Notes under the pieces: model-generated
Databases searched by the model: none
Told to the model about the DNA's origin: nothing
The model's input: only the letters and a program-made list of their open reading frames with translations
Shown: one piece after another, positions 1 to 9,838 of the stretch
Layout: each line of letters starts with the position of its first letter
Position numbering within the stretch: the first letter of the stretch is position 1
Source of the DNA: Baffinella frigidus
Lineage: Eukaryota; Cryptophyceae; Cryptomonadales; Baffinellaceae
Reading direction: 5' to 3'
DNA length: 22,578 nt
Assembly (NCBI GenBank): GCA_026770585.1
Contig: MU646608.1
Coordinates: 286,254-308,831 of the forward strand
Translations under genes and position numbers: made by a program

Positions 1-74
1 ATGTAAAACCACGTTTAAAATGGGTGCCTCGTAGTCTACCGTGGGGTTAGGGTTTGGGGTTTGGAGTTGAATAC
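1..74 (-). repeat. Start of a further intron of gene 1 with telomere-type repeats
   Basis: On the minus strand a possible donor, GAG|GTATTC, sits at 75/74. It is followed within about 15 bases by CCAAACCCCAAACCCTAACCCC-type units covering roughly 47-65. The remainder to position 1 is not repeat-like and I see no clear exon in it. The intron, if real, runs off the left end of the window. Confidence 0.45.
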
Positions 75-144
75 CTCCTTCTCGTCGATGAGCGCAGGGG
101 TCTCATCCTCTGCTTTTTTCGCACCCAGGTAGAAGGGATCCGAC
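75..144 (-). CDS. Candidate third exon of gene 1
   Basis: This 70-base island lies between two telomere-type repeat stretches. On the minus strand it is preceded by CTAAACCAG (acceptor AG at 146-145) and ends GAG|GTATTC. One frame gives 23 residues beginning SDPFYLGAKK and rich in E, D and K, which looks coding and matches the acidic character of gene 1. That frame needs a phase-2 entry, whereas the obvious donor of the previous exon (357) is phase 0, so the junction is not settled. In phase 0 the island would instead give 13 residues and then a stop codon, a possible C-terminus. Confidence 0.45.
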
Positions 145-356
145 CTGGTTTAGGGTTTAGGGTTTAGGGTTTAGGGTTTAGGGTTTAGGGTTTAGGGTTT
201 AGGGTTTAGGGTTTAGGGTTTAGGGTTTAGGGTTTGGGGTTCAGGGTCTAGGGTTTAGAGTTCAGGGTCTGGTGTCTAGGGTTTAGGGTCAAGGGTTCAG
301 GGTTCAGGGTTTGGGGTTTAGGATTTCAGGTTTCGGGTTTAGGGGTTAGAGCTGAC
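145..356 (-). repeat. Telomere-type repeat array filling an intron of gene 1
   Basis: On the plus strand this is TTTAGGG repeat: 12 perfect consecutive units at 149-232, then diverged units (TTTGGGG, TTCAGGG, TCTAGGG) up to about 345. On the sense (minus) strand of gene 1 it reads CCCTAAA. It starts 11 bases after a donor GAG|GTCAGC and ends at an acceptor formed by CTAAACCAG. The whole 212-base putative intron is therefore essentially the array. The stop codon that would close the upstream reading frame (TAA at 341-339) lies inside the repeat. Confidence 0.8.
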
Positions 357-3300
357 CTCGCCCCAAGTCTTTCTCAAGCGCGTGTAGACCGTCTCGTAGC
401 CCTCCTCTTTGGCCTTGCGGCGCTTGGTGCTGCCGCCCGGACTCTGCAGCGCGGGGGTGGCGGGGGTCGCCGGGGTCATGGAGCGCGACATGCCGCCCAC
501 CATGGCAGCCACGTTGCCCGGGGGGTCCACCTGCTCGTCCAAGTCGAGCGCGCGCATCCCCGTGTGGTTGCGCATCGACACGCCCCCCTCCTCGTCGCGG
601 CTCGCGCCCAGCGTGGTGCCGAGGGGCGTCATCCCGGCCGTGCTCGAGCGCATGGGGAAGGGCGCGCCGAGCGTGCCGTTTGGCGACGCGATGCCCCGCG
701 AGGCGTTGGACATGGCCGAGCGCGCCGTGGAGGCGCGCATCTGCGCGCTCGCCGGGGGGAGGCTCGTGTTCGACTGCCCGAGCGCGGACATGGAGCGCCC
801 CCCCTCCGCGTCCCCGGGCGAGGAGGCGCGCCCCTTGGCCGCCCACGTGTGGCGGAGCGCGTCGTGGGGGGGCAGGGGCGCGAGGGCGGCGGACGTCGGG
901 ATGCGCGCGTGGTCGAGCGGCACTGACTCAGCGCGCTCGCGCACCGAGTGCTCCTTGGGGGCCCGCCTCGGGACGGCCAGCGCCACCTCGCGGTCGAGGA
1001 TCGCAAAGGTGAAGGAGAGGCCCGCGGCGCGGCGGTTGGTGGTGGAGCGCACGCGGAGCGAGAAGCCGTCGCCGCACGGCGCCGCGAGCGGCATCGCGAA
1101 CTGGAAGCTCCCGATGTTGAGCAGCGAGTTGGTCACGCGCAGCACCGGCTCGCCGTGCCGCAGCAGCTCGATGGTCACGTTCTGCACCACCCCCACGGTG
1201 CGCCACGAGAGCGAGTAGCTCGCCCCCTGCATCCACGAGAACCCCGGGCGCGGCGGGAACAACGTCTCGATCTCAGGGTCGGGCGGGCGGCCCTTGACGA
1301 TGGCGCCCGGGCGCGGCAGCAGGATCGAGAAGGTGGGCGAGAAGCAGTGCACGGCCGGCAGGCGCGGCTCCTCGGCGATCACCAGGATCTGGAACGCGTC
1401 CTCCGCGGGCGCGAACACGTCCGGGAGCGTGAAGATGTACTTGCCCAGGTTCTGCACGGACTTGACGATCGTGTGCACCGGCTCGCCGTCGCGGTAGAGG
1501 TACAGCCCGACCTTGTCGATCTTGATGGCCCCCTCGGTGGTCCACTTGATGCTCCGCGTCTCGCCCGGGAACCACCCGCGGTCGCCCACGCCCGGCTTGA
1601 GGATGGTGATGAGCGCCGACGCCTTGCCCTTGAGCTGGCGGGTCTTGGCGCGCACGAGCGACACGTCGAGCGGCTCGCCGCGCTTGTTGATGCGCAGCAC
1701 CGTGGCCGACGAGAGGTAGCCGTCCGTCATCACCTGCGGGAGCGAGACCGAGATGGAGGTGCGCGCGGCCGCGTCCAGCGCCTTCTTCTCCTCGCGCTTC
1801 ACCTTGGCCGCCTCGCGCCGGTGCGCTGCCGCCGCCTTGGAGGAGCGCATGGTGTCGATCTTGCGGAAGAAGGCGCGGTCGATCATGCCGCGCGTCGCCG
1901 ACTGCAGGAGCACCACGGCGCTCTCGAGCGTGTGCCGCCCCTGCTCGCGCAGCCCCCGCCACGAGAGGTTTTCCTCGTCCAACATCAAGTCCTCCGACGT
2001 GATGTCGTACAGCGGGGCCTTGTCTGCCTCCTGCTCTGCCTCCTCGACGTCCTCCGCTTCCTCCCCCGCCGCAAGCACGCCCTCTCCTGACGCGTCCTCG
2101 AACGTAGTGTGTTCCCAACTGCGCTCTTCGGAGACAGTCGCGAGTGGAGGCGTCCGCGCGCCACCTGTCTCCTCCTCCAACGCATCAACCCCGCCCTCCT
2201 CCTCGATCGAAGAGTCCACGCCCGCCTCTGCCGGCGGCGCTCCGGGCGGCGTCCTGCTTCCCTCCTCCTCGCCCCCGTCCTCCTCGCTCTCCTCCTCGTC
2301 CTCCTCAGCCAGATCCTCCGGCTCGCCGGGCGGGGTGCGCGGCTCCGCAGCCTCCTCACGCTCTTCCACAGCCGCCTCACGCTCCTCCACAGCCGCCTCA
2401 CGCTCCTCCACAGCCTCCTCACGCCCCTCCACAGACTGCTCCTCGAGAGAGAGCTCCAGAGTGTCCTCGAGAGGTGGGCTCGCGGGGCGCGCCTCTTCCT
2501 CGACACGCGCGTCCGCGGCGGGCAGGGGAGACGTCAGGGGAGGCGTCATGGGAGGCGTCATGGGAGGCGTGAGCGCGGCAGGGGCTTCCTCGACCGCGGT
2601 CTCAGGCGCAGTAGCAGCGGTGTCATCTTCCTCCTCCTCCGACACTCCAACGTCAACCGCCTCCTCCTCCGCCTCCTCCTCTGCCTCCTCTTCCGCCTCT
2701 TCCGCGTTCTCCTCCTCCTCGTTACCGACCAACCCAGACATCTCGCGCCCCCCCAACATCCACTCCCCGCCCCCAACCTCCTCCTCCTCCTCCTCCTCCT
2801 CCTCCTCCTCCTCCAAGAGAGCAGCCCCCCCCAGCTCCTCGAGCGAGGTATCCAAGAGCTCGCCCGCAATCGCGCCCGCCCACTCGCGCACCCACCGCCC
2901 CTCCCCGTCGTCCTCGATGTCCTCGGGTCTGAGCGCTGCCGGCGGCTCCCCCGGCGACAGAAGGTGCTTGTCGACCCTGGCCACGGTGGACTGCAGGCGC
3001 GCGAGCGACTCAGCCGCGGCCACGCCAACCTCCTGGCCCGAAGCCCCAGCCTCCTCGTGAACAGGAGCCTCCCGATCGCCAGGCGCATCCAGCTGTGCGC
3101 CACCCACCTCCTCCTCCTCCTCCACCTCCTCATCCTCCTCGTCCTCGTCGCTGAGCACGCCCATGAGCTGGGCCTGGCTCGCCACCATCTGGCTGCTGAG
3201 CTCCGACATGGTCAAGTTGACCGCCTGGCCCTTCTCCTCGTCCACCAGCTGACTCGACATTTCCGACATGGACAGCGCCACCGGCGGCGGGGCCCCAAAG

Positions 3301-5976
3301 ACGGCGCCCTCCGACATGGTCAGCACCACCGGCGCGTCCGCGTCATCCGCCCCGACCTCCTGCTCGCTCATCTCCGACATCACGAGCGACATCACCGGGC
3401 GCGTGCCCCCGCCCAGCGTCTGCTCGCTCCCGCCTGACAGCGCGAAGGCCTCCGACGCGGCGCGGCTTTCGAAGTCCTCCGCGTCGCTCATCTCCGACAC
3501 GCCCACCACGCGGGGCGACACCATGGGTGACACCATCACGTCCTCGTGTCGCGCGGCCAGCTCCGAGATGATCATGGGGGTCACATCTCTGCCCGCCTCC
3601 TGCTCGTCCTCCCCCGCCCCGGAGTAGTCTACCAAGCGCTCGCCACGAGAATGTGACCCCCCCTCGTCGTCGAGCTGCGACAGAGTGAGGGCTGCGACCT
3701 CCTCGTGCGACGCCCGCGGCGAGCCCCCCGGAGAACCCTCCGCGCCCCCCTCGTCCATCTCCGCCCCCACATCCTCCCCCGCACCCACGTCATCCTCCGA
3801 GGTTTCTTCCAGCGGCACGACGTGCGCCTGCTCCTCGTCACCCACTTGCACCTCCGCTCCTTGGTCACCCCCCTCCTCGCCAGCGGAGGCCTCAGCCGGC
3901 GGCATCTCCTGGCGCGCCTCGCTCTCAGCAGCGAGGGCTGGCGGCCGCCCGGAAGATCGCGGGCGCAGCTCGTGTGGAAGATCGTCGTGGTAGGGGAACG
4001 GCCTCCCCACCATCGCTTCCTGCTCCTGCTCCTGCACTACCGCAACTGCCGCCGCGATAGCCAACGCCTGCACGCACGCACGCACACCGTATTCAGGCAC
4101 GGTAACGGTAAAACGGCTTTTCTGAAAATGGCGCCCAGCGGGGCGCCGGTCGAGTAACCGGCTCGAGCTAACAGGCCAACCTGCTAGAGCGCGGGTCCCA
4201 CTAGGCACCAGCTTCAGAAAATGGCGAACGTGGTGCTTGGGCGGGGAAGGGAACCTCCTGGTGCCCGGGGTTCCCGCCATCCACCCCGATCGCACCCTCG
4301 TCGTCCACGCTCTGCTCGCCGCCGCCAGCCTGCGACACCGTCCACTCTGCCGCCGCCTCGCCCGAATCGTGGGGCGAATCCCCGAACAGCCCGGCCGAGC
4401 GCGGGCGCTGCTCGCTCGGCAGATCGTCGTGGTAGGGGAACGGCCTCCCCACCATCTGTTGCCCCATGGCCCGAGCAGGTGCCGCCTCGACGTTGCCTAC
4501 TTGCTGCTCTGCCCCTACTACCGCACTCCTCCAATGCAGGTCCTCGCGTTCCGTCGGAGCTGCTGACTCCTCAACCACCCCCTCTGACACGTGCGCCCTT
4601 CCCGCGCCCTCAGTGTTGTGCCCACCCAGCGCGGTGGGGTCGTCCGGGGCTGACTCCGGAGACTCCCCGCGCGGAAAGTAGCCAGCAACCGCCGCTGCAT
4701 CCTCTCTTTGCTCCTGCACGCCCTGGTCGTCGCTCATCTCCAGCGCTTCTGCTCCGCCCTCAACAGCGTGCTCCGCTTCTTGATCTGCCATCTCCGCGCC
4801 CTTCTCCTCCTCCTCCTGGAGCGCCTCCCCGGCGTCGGCTTCCCCAGCGCTTCTCATCACTGCCCCGCCAGCCCCACCAGCCTCTTCCCTCCCGGGACTT
4901 GCCTCGACCGACATCCCCGCACTTGCTTGAGGGTCAGGCGAGCCAGCCCTGGCGCGCTCCGCAGCCTCCTGCTCCTGCTCCTCCTCTCCCTCATCGGGCG
5001 CGGCAACCAGAGCATCGTCATACTGCAACTGGATGCTCGGTTTGCGCAGACGCCGCTTCCCCCCCGCGGCAGGCATTTCCGCGCCTCCATACACCGAGTG
5101 TGGTTCCCCAGCTCCCTCGGCGTCACCGTCGGCGTCACCGTCGCTGTCGCCCTCACCGTCGCCGCTCTCGTCGTTGCTCAGCAGCACCCCGTCCCGCGTG
5201 TACTCCTCTTCAGCTACACTCTCGATTTCAGCTGACGGGCTATTTGTCTCCCAGTGCTCATCCAGCAGCTCAAACTTGGAGTCAGAGAGGATGCGATCCT
5301 CGGGCACGGACGCCACCAAGCTGCCGCCGTCGGTGCGCGATTGCCAACTCGCCTGTCGCACGGTGCTGGGAAAGCCGTTGTCAAGCTGGGCGGATTGCGC
5401 CGTCGGGGAGGAGTTCCCGCGCAGTGAGTGGGCGCCAGAAGAAGGCCTCGAAGACGCAGAGTGCTCGTGCATGATCGTCTGCGACATCATCTCGGAAGCA
5501 GAGATCACGACAGATCCAGGCCGCACCGCTCCTGCGGACGCTGCGCGCACCGCGGCAAACGACCCCCCACCATCCTCGAAGATGTCCTCATCGCTCTCCA
5601 GCCCCAGCTCACCCTCGGTTTCGCCCAAGCTCGGCCCGCTGGAGTAGCTGTGCACCGAGTGAGCGCCCGAAGTCGGGCGCCCGGTGCCGGGCCTCAGCTG
5701 CGAGACCCCCCGCTCGAGCGCGAGCGTCTGGCCAATGACAGGCGACATGGTCAATGTCACCGCTCGCTTTCCCATCGAACGCCCGCTTCCCCATCCCTCT
5801 GCCGCCCCACCACCCCGACCGGAAGTGCCTGGGGTGGAGGTCCCCGGACTGGAAAGGCGCCCAGAGGGCGGCCGTCCGGACGGCGGGCGCCCGGAAGAAC
5901 GCGGCCGCAGCTCTCCACCCACTCCGCCTCTGCTCCATTCTCGGTCGTCGTCGGCGAGGGGCGTCCCCATCCCCAT
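357..5976 (-). CDS. Acidic repeat protein with IQ motif and two Kre9/KNH-like domains (gene 1, 3' end open)
   Basis: I do not know an orthologue. Two long open exons appear to be joined. Exon 1 is 5976-4255, starting MGMGTPLADD at an ATG. Exon 2 is 4067-357. The proposed intron, 4254-4068, has donor GAG|GTTCCC and acceptor GTGCGTGCAG, both phase 0; an acceptor at 4032 would also keep frame. Both exons carry the motif MVGRPFPYHDDLP or its RPRSSG-type flank and repeats of a V-x-L-x-MSEMSSQ pattern, which supports one gene. The middle is Glu-rich, with a 12-Glu run and an eight-residue repeat EAAVEER. An IQ calmodulin-binding motif (LQSATRGMIDRAFF) lies near 1855-1910. Two Ig-like segments follow (about 1610-1305 and 1265-995), with the W, N-G-x-[YF]-x-F and F-x-I pattern of the Kre9/KNH family. 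There is no clear signal peptide, so an intracellular place is possible. Function unknown. Confidence 0.7.
2346..2450 (-). repeat. 24-base tandem repeat in gene 1 coding sequence
   Basis: Four imperfect 24-base units of the form CCTCACGCTCCTCCACAGC encode, on the minus strand, the eight-residue unit EAAVEERE. Nearby are a 12-base repeat (2529-2572, GGAGGCGTCATG, encoding TPPM) and a CTC trinucleotide tract (2777-2814) encoding a run of Glu. These tracts are in frame and probably vary in copy number between strains. Confidence 0.75.
3979..4014 (-). repeat. Intragenic duplication, copy in exon 2
   Basis: A 36-base segment is repeated without change at 4421-4456. Both copies encode VGRPFPYHDDLP in the reading frame of their own exon, and the next residues are also related (HELRPRSSG against SEQRPRSAG). 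One copy lies just inside exon 2 and the other near the end of exon 1. This suggests an internal duplication that spanned the intron. Confidence 0.8.
4421..4456 (-). repeat. Intragenic duplication, copy in exon 1
   Basis: Identical over 36 bases to 3979-4014, in gene 1. It encodes the same motif about 66 codons before the exon 1 donor. Similarity continues more weakly on the protein C-terminal side (GCGGGCGC and GCTCG blocks in both copies). Confidence 0.8.
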
Positions 5977-6140
5977 CCTTGCCCCCCGGCCGGTCCCGAC
6001 TCCAGAGGCCTGCCGTTTTTTTCAGGCCAGGCTCGATCTCGGTTTACAGGGTATTCCATGCGCGTTCTTGGAGCCGTTAGTGCGTTCTTGGAGCTGTTTG
6101 CAAGGTTGTTTGTCCACTTTTGGCCCCACGCACCTGAACT

Positions 6141-6175
6141 TTGACTTTTGAAATACACCCCCTCTCAAAGTCAAC
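6141..6175. promoter_or_regulatory. TTGAC-rich inverted repeat in the divergent gene 1/VPS28 region
   Basis: TTGACTTTTGA at 6141-6151 faces TCAAAGTCAAC at 6165-6175 as an imperfect inverted repeat. It lies about 165 bases upstream of the gene 1 ATG. The same 11-mer, again with an inverted partner, lies in the other divergent region of the window (16915-16925). A role as a shared promoter element is inferred from position and recurrence only. TTGAC is the core of plant W-boxes, but no binding factor can be named here. Confidence 0.4.
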
Positions 6176-6221
6176 ATTTAACTTTCGAGGATCCAGGTGG
6201 GGGGGAAGGCTCTAGGTTTTG

Positions 6222-6430
6222 CGATTGGCGGGCATCCGTCGAAGGGCAGAGCGGTAAAGCAGGAAGAGGGACACGCCGCTGCTCCTAAGGGCGCGCCGGA
6301 GCCGAGCGAGAGCGCCGAAAACATGCAGCCTGGTCGATTTTCCACCCGAAAAGTGATGCGCAGGCTGCCTCGCGCGCTGCAACGAGCAGCTGTGTACTGA
6401 GAAAGCCACACTCGCTCTGCCGTTGCGTAT
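6222..6430. repeat. Dispersed repeat, copy 1 (left of VPS28)
   Basis: Aligns in the same orientation with 9623-9838, at roughly three quarters identity by eye. Shared blocks include GCAGGAAGAG, CACCCGAAAAGTGATG, CAGGCTGCCTCGCGCGCTGC and CCACACTCGCTCTGCC. Both copies are open on the minus strand and give a related peptide with ARGSL-x-ITFRV-xx-RP. It may be a remnant of a mobile element or a low-copy repeat family; I recognise no transposase or terminal repeat. Confidence 0.8.
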
Positions 6431-6904
6431 GCCTCATTTTGCATGTAAACCGTTGTGGCGCCGATGCCTTCACCCTGATGGTGTGACGCCCGTCGAGATA
6501 ACGGGCGTCTGAGCACAACCCGCAGCTTGCCCTGATTTGGACCTCTTTTCGCTGCTGCTGCAGGGCGCAGGCCGCCTCCATCGTATGGTGCCGCCAACCG
6601 ACCTCCTGTCCAGCGCGAACCTGCCCAACAGTATCAAGGCCCAGGAACGGTGGCAAATAATCTTGGGGGACATTACTTAGCCGCGGGGGGGGACGGTGGC
6701 GGAGGTGCTGAGAGGAAGAAGGTGTCAGAGGTTTGCTCCCGAAGCCGTGCCTCGGGTACAGCAGGCAAAAACCCTGCGCTGAGCTCATGCGACAATTCTT
6801 TGAGTCCGCTGTAGACAACACCCAGGCAACCTCAGCACGCCGATCCTGCGAAACGCAGCTCAAATTGTCCCAGGGCCTGAGCTGGCCGTGGGGTGGCATG
6901 GCAG

Positions 6905-9218
6905 GCTGGGGAGACAGCTCGGCGGGAACTGGAAAAGCCCGTGCAGGTGAGCAGCATCAATGATTTTTCCTGCTTCCTCCTCCCCGGCGACGTGAGTGCG
7001 CTGGTGGCGGTGGCGAGGTTGCGGCGGGGTGGGGATGGCCATGCGCTTGTGAGAGGTTGAAGCGTCTTTGTCGGCAGGTGATCGACCGGCATAACCGGCA
7101 GGAAATCGAGCAGGTGCATGCACCCACCGCCACCAATTGCCCTGCGCCTGCCTACTTTCTCACTGCGCGAAGCTTTCTCTGTTGTTGAGAAAGGTTCCCT
7201 CCCGTGCACTGGAGAAGGCAGCAGGTCTCGGGCTTGTCTGCACGGGCGTGCCCCAAGGACTGGCTGGTGTCTGGCGGGTGGTGAGCTGGCGGGTGGTGAG
7301 GTGGCGGGTGGTGAGGTGACGGGGGGGCGTCTGGCAGTACGCCGACTACTATGCGCTCATCCGGACCATGGAGAAGCTCGAGGCAGGATACATCCGGGGC
7401 ACCTTCCGCGACAAGGAATACGAGGTACATGCACCCTCACCACGCCCAGACAGTGAACCGCGTGCGGTGCCTAGCGAGCGATGGGCGTGATGACGTGTCC
7501 TGACGCGGCGTGCGGCGTGGTGCGGAGCAGGTGGAGTGTCGGAAGCTGCTCCCGCGGTTCACGACGCTCAAGGAGAGCCTGCCTGCCGAGATGCGCGACC
7601 CTGCCACTGCCATCCCCACCTTCATGTCGCGCTACGGTCCACCACCCGACCCGCGCCCCCGCCCTTTCCTCCACGCGCCAACCCTCTGCGGACGCTAACA
7701 CCCACCTCCCTGTCCCTCTCGCTTGGAAAACGTGGCCCTGCTCTGCCCGAGGTCTAGTGCGGGGCTGTGATGATGGCATGAAGCTGCGCCGTAAGGTGCT
7801 TGCTCTGCAATTCTGCACGGTGGAGGGGCGCGGATGCAGCAACTGACAAAGGCGGGAGACAGGACTGAAGACGCTGCGGGCAGCGAACCGCTTCTCGGTG
7901 GGGGTGCCAGCCACGGCTGCGTGTGGAGCAGGTCCATCCCCCGAGTTGAGCTGCCTTTCTCGCCCACTCACCCACTCCCGGCGAACACGTGCTGGCTTGG
8001 TAGTACGTGTCACTTGATCAACCGCAAGTGTTTTCCCGCCGTGAGCTATGGAGATCTTCTATGCCCGCGCTCCATTTTGCCAGCTCCGACCACTTGAAAC
8101 TGTCGACCACAGAATCCTGACTGACAAGACACCCTGCTCCTCGGTCCACTTTCGGAACACTGTGGCATTCCCTCATCGCGGCAGTACCGGTGTCGTGTGC
8201 GTTTATTTCGGTGACACGCGTTGAGAAGGTGTTGTCTGACAAACTCTGGTGGCAGGTGACGAGAGCAAGCCATCGGCGCTGCACGTGGCTGAGGCTGTCG
8301 AGTCCTTCATCACCCTCGCCGACTCGCTCCGTCTCAACATGACGGCTGTCGACCAGCTCCACCCCCTCACGGCAGAGCTGGTGCCCTTCACCGCCCCCCG
8401 CCCCCTGCTTTCCCACGCGGTTCGAGGCGGTACCTCCGAGTCGTGCTAGGGTCTCCACCGCTTGGGGAGCTGCTGGGAACGCCATGAAAGCCGGGTGAAT
8501 ATTTGCGTTTGGTGTGCACCCTGGATACCCGATACGTTCTCGGTGTCCGATACACTCGTCGGCAGAGAAGCTCGAGTCGAAATTCAGACCGCAAAAAGAT
8601 GCACCCTTCTTCCAGATCCCTGGACAAGATCTGCCCACCACACTTGGTAGGGGCGTCGTACACAATTTTCCACCCGTAGAGAACCCTTTACGAAACGACC
8701 TTGTGCAAACCCTCCGACCTCAGCACGGCCAACCAAGATGATTCTGCTGATTCTCACCGGACCTGAATGGCACAGGTAAATCGGCTGGGGAAGATCGTGC
8801 AAATGGCGCAAGATTTTGAGGCGCGGATCAAGATGAAGTATCTGCCCCGCCCTCCCGCCCTTGCTGCCACCCGCTGCCCTGTCCTGGCGCCCTTGCTTTC
8901 TTCCAAGCGGTGCCCTGCCCGGCCGCGGCGCTCCGACAGGGCAGTTTCCGGTGGACTCTGCACGGTTGCTCGCAGCTCTCGACGGCTAGAGGGCAACCGT
9001 CGGTGGTGGGCGCGGCGCTGAGCCCGGTTGCTCTGAGGGCGCGGGACGGGTGGTGGCTGCAGGCGCTGAGGATTGTGGTGGGTGGCAGGTCGTGGCTGTC
9101 GATCCTGAGCAGCATGCGCGCGACAGAGGTGCTCACCGAGGACCAGGCTCGCCAGTTCGTCTTCGATATCGACAACGCCCACCAGGCCTTCCTCCAGTTC
9201 CTGCACGGCCTGTCGTAG
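6905..9218 (+). CDS. VPS28: VPS28, ESCRT-I subunit (5' end unresolved)
   Basis: VPS28 is a core subunit of ESCRT-I, which sorts ubiquitinated cargo at endosomes; its C-terminal domain contacts ESCRT-II or ESCRT-III. Exons: about 6905-6946, 7078-7113, 7338-7424, 7531-7636, 7758-7790 (or 7795), 7884-7931 (or from 7871), 8256-8380, 8776-8837 and 9089-9218 with a TAG stop. All junctions are in phase. The N-terminal core reads YADYYALIRTMEKLEAGYIR and aligns with FAELFAIIKATEKLEKAYIR of plant VPS28. The C-terminal four-helix domain shows VAEAVESFITLADSLRLNM, then AVDQLHPL, KMKSWLSILSSM and LTEDQARQFVFDIDNAHQAF. The first two exons are the least certain, and no start ATG in frame with the 6946 junction was found, so a first exon further upstream is likely. 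It diverges from gene 1 and converges on the thiolase gene. Confidence 0.92.
7271..7315 (+). repeat. Three 15-base tandem units in a VPS28 intron
   Basis: Three copies of CTGGCGGGTGGTGAG (third copy starts with G) lie just before the acceptor of the exon at 7338. Each unit contains GGTGAG, a donor-like sequence, so cryptic splicing is possible. Confidence 0.8.
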
Positions 9219-9277
9219 CTGCTGTCGTAGCTGCCAAGTAGCTGCTCGTGCATCGCGGGCGTGGGGTACCGCCCGCC

Positions 9278-9334
9278 GCGTTCTCACCCGCACGTGCGGG
9301 TGGCGGCACGGGACTGTCCCGGCTGAGAACACGC
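9278..9334. other. Nested palindromes downstream of VPS28 stop
   Basis: An 18-base perfect palindrome, CACCCGCACGTGCGGGTG, lies at 9285-9302. A second hairpin, CGGGAC-T-GTCCCG, lies at 9309-9321. Both are enclosed by GTTCTCA (9280-9286) and TGAGAAC (9324-9330). Together these can form a three-way-junction-like fold in DNA or RNA. It begins about 60 bases after the VPS28 stop, so it probably lies in the 3' UTR. Function unknown. Confidence 0.6.
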
Positions 9335-9622
9335 CACCAAAATGTCGCACGCTTTGACATTCGCTTCGAGCTGCTGCAATCGTTGTCCAGGACCACCATT
9401 TGGTCCTATGCTTGTCCTCGGGGGGAGTGCACCTCCTTAACAGCGAGACACCCCTGTAAGATTCTGTGTCAAGGCCGAGATGTGGGGGGGATTAAATGAA
9501 AAGGTGCTTGTGAACACTGGGGGGGCAAATCCTCATTATCGGGCCCTACGCCCCCAGGCGGGCCCGTCCCAGGGTTGAGAGCTTCACTTTTCGAAAGGGC
9601 AGACCACTCTCCGCGAGCTGAC

Positions 9623-9838
9623 ATGATCGGCGGGTTTCCGTCCAAAGGGAAATGCGGTACAGCAGGAAGAGGCACACGCCGGTGCTTCCCAGGGCGAGGC
9701 GGAGCCGAACGAGAGCGCGCACAAAAAGCAGGCTGGTCGGGTTCCCACCCGAAAAGTGATGCTCAGGCTGCCTCGCGCGCTGCACCGTGACGAGCAGCGC
9801 CATTCAGTACATTTATGCCACACTCGCTCTGCCAATGA
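9623..9838. repeat. Dispersed repeat, copy 2 (right of VPS28)
   Basis: Diverged direct copy of 6222-6430. It lies between the converging 3' ends of VPS28 and the thiolase gene, so the two copies bracket VPS28 in the same orientation, about 3.4 kb apart. The minus-strand frame stays open and keeps ARGSLSITFRVGTRPAC. Confidence 0.8.

Larger units (their letters stand above)
5977..6904. other. Intergenic region between divergent gene 1 and VPS28
   Basis: No convincing exon was found here apart from a possible unresolved first exon of VPS28. It holds the TTGAC-rich inverted repeat at 6141-6175 and one copy of the dispersed repeat at 6222-6430. The rest, 6431-6890, has short open frames without recognisable similarity. 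Confidence 0.5.

Noticed and set aside
409-3627. Long open frames on the plus strand opposite gene 1 (Ser-rich and Leu-rich)
   Set aside because: They are complements of the Glu-rich coding sequence (TCC/CTC tracts) and carry no domain; the minus strand has the IQ and KNH-like segments.
4068-4295. N-terminal extension of the exon 2 reading frame of gene 1
   Set aside because: It has no ATG start, its composition is unlike the rest of the protein, and it overlaps exon 1 in another frame. It is better explained as intron plus out-of-frame exon 1.
6178-6597. Minus-strand frame over dispersed repeat copy 1 as a gene
   Set aside because: It has no recognisable domain, and similarity to copy 2 is limited to the repeat; kept only as a repeat observation.
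6898-6946. ATG at 6898 as the VPS28 start
   Set aside because: Its frame leaves phase 1 at the donor 6946 and would meet a stop in the exon at 7078; the conserved frame there needs phase 0.
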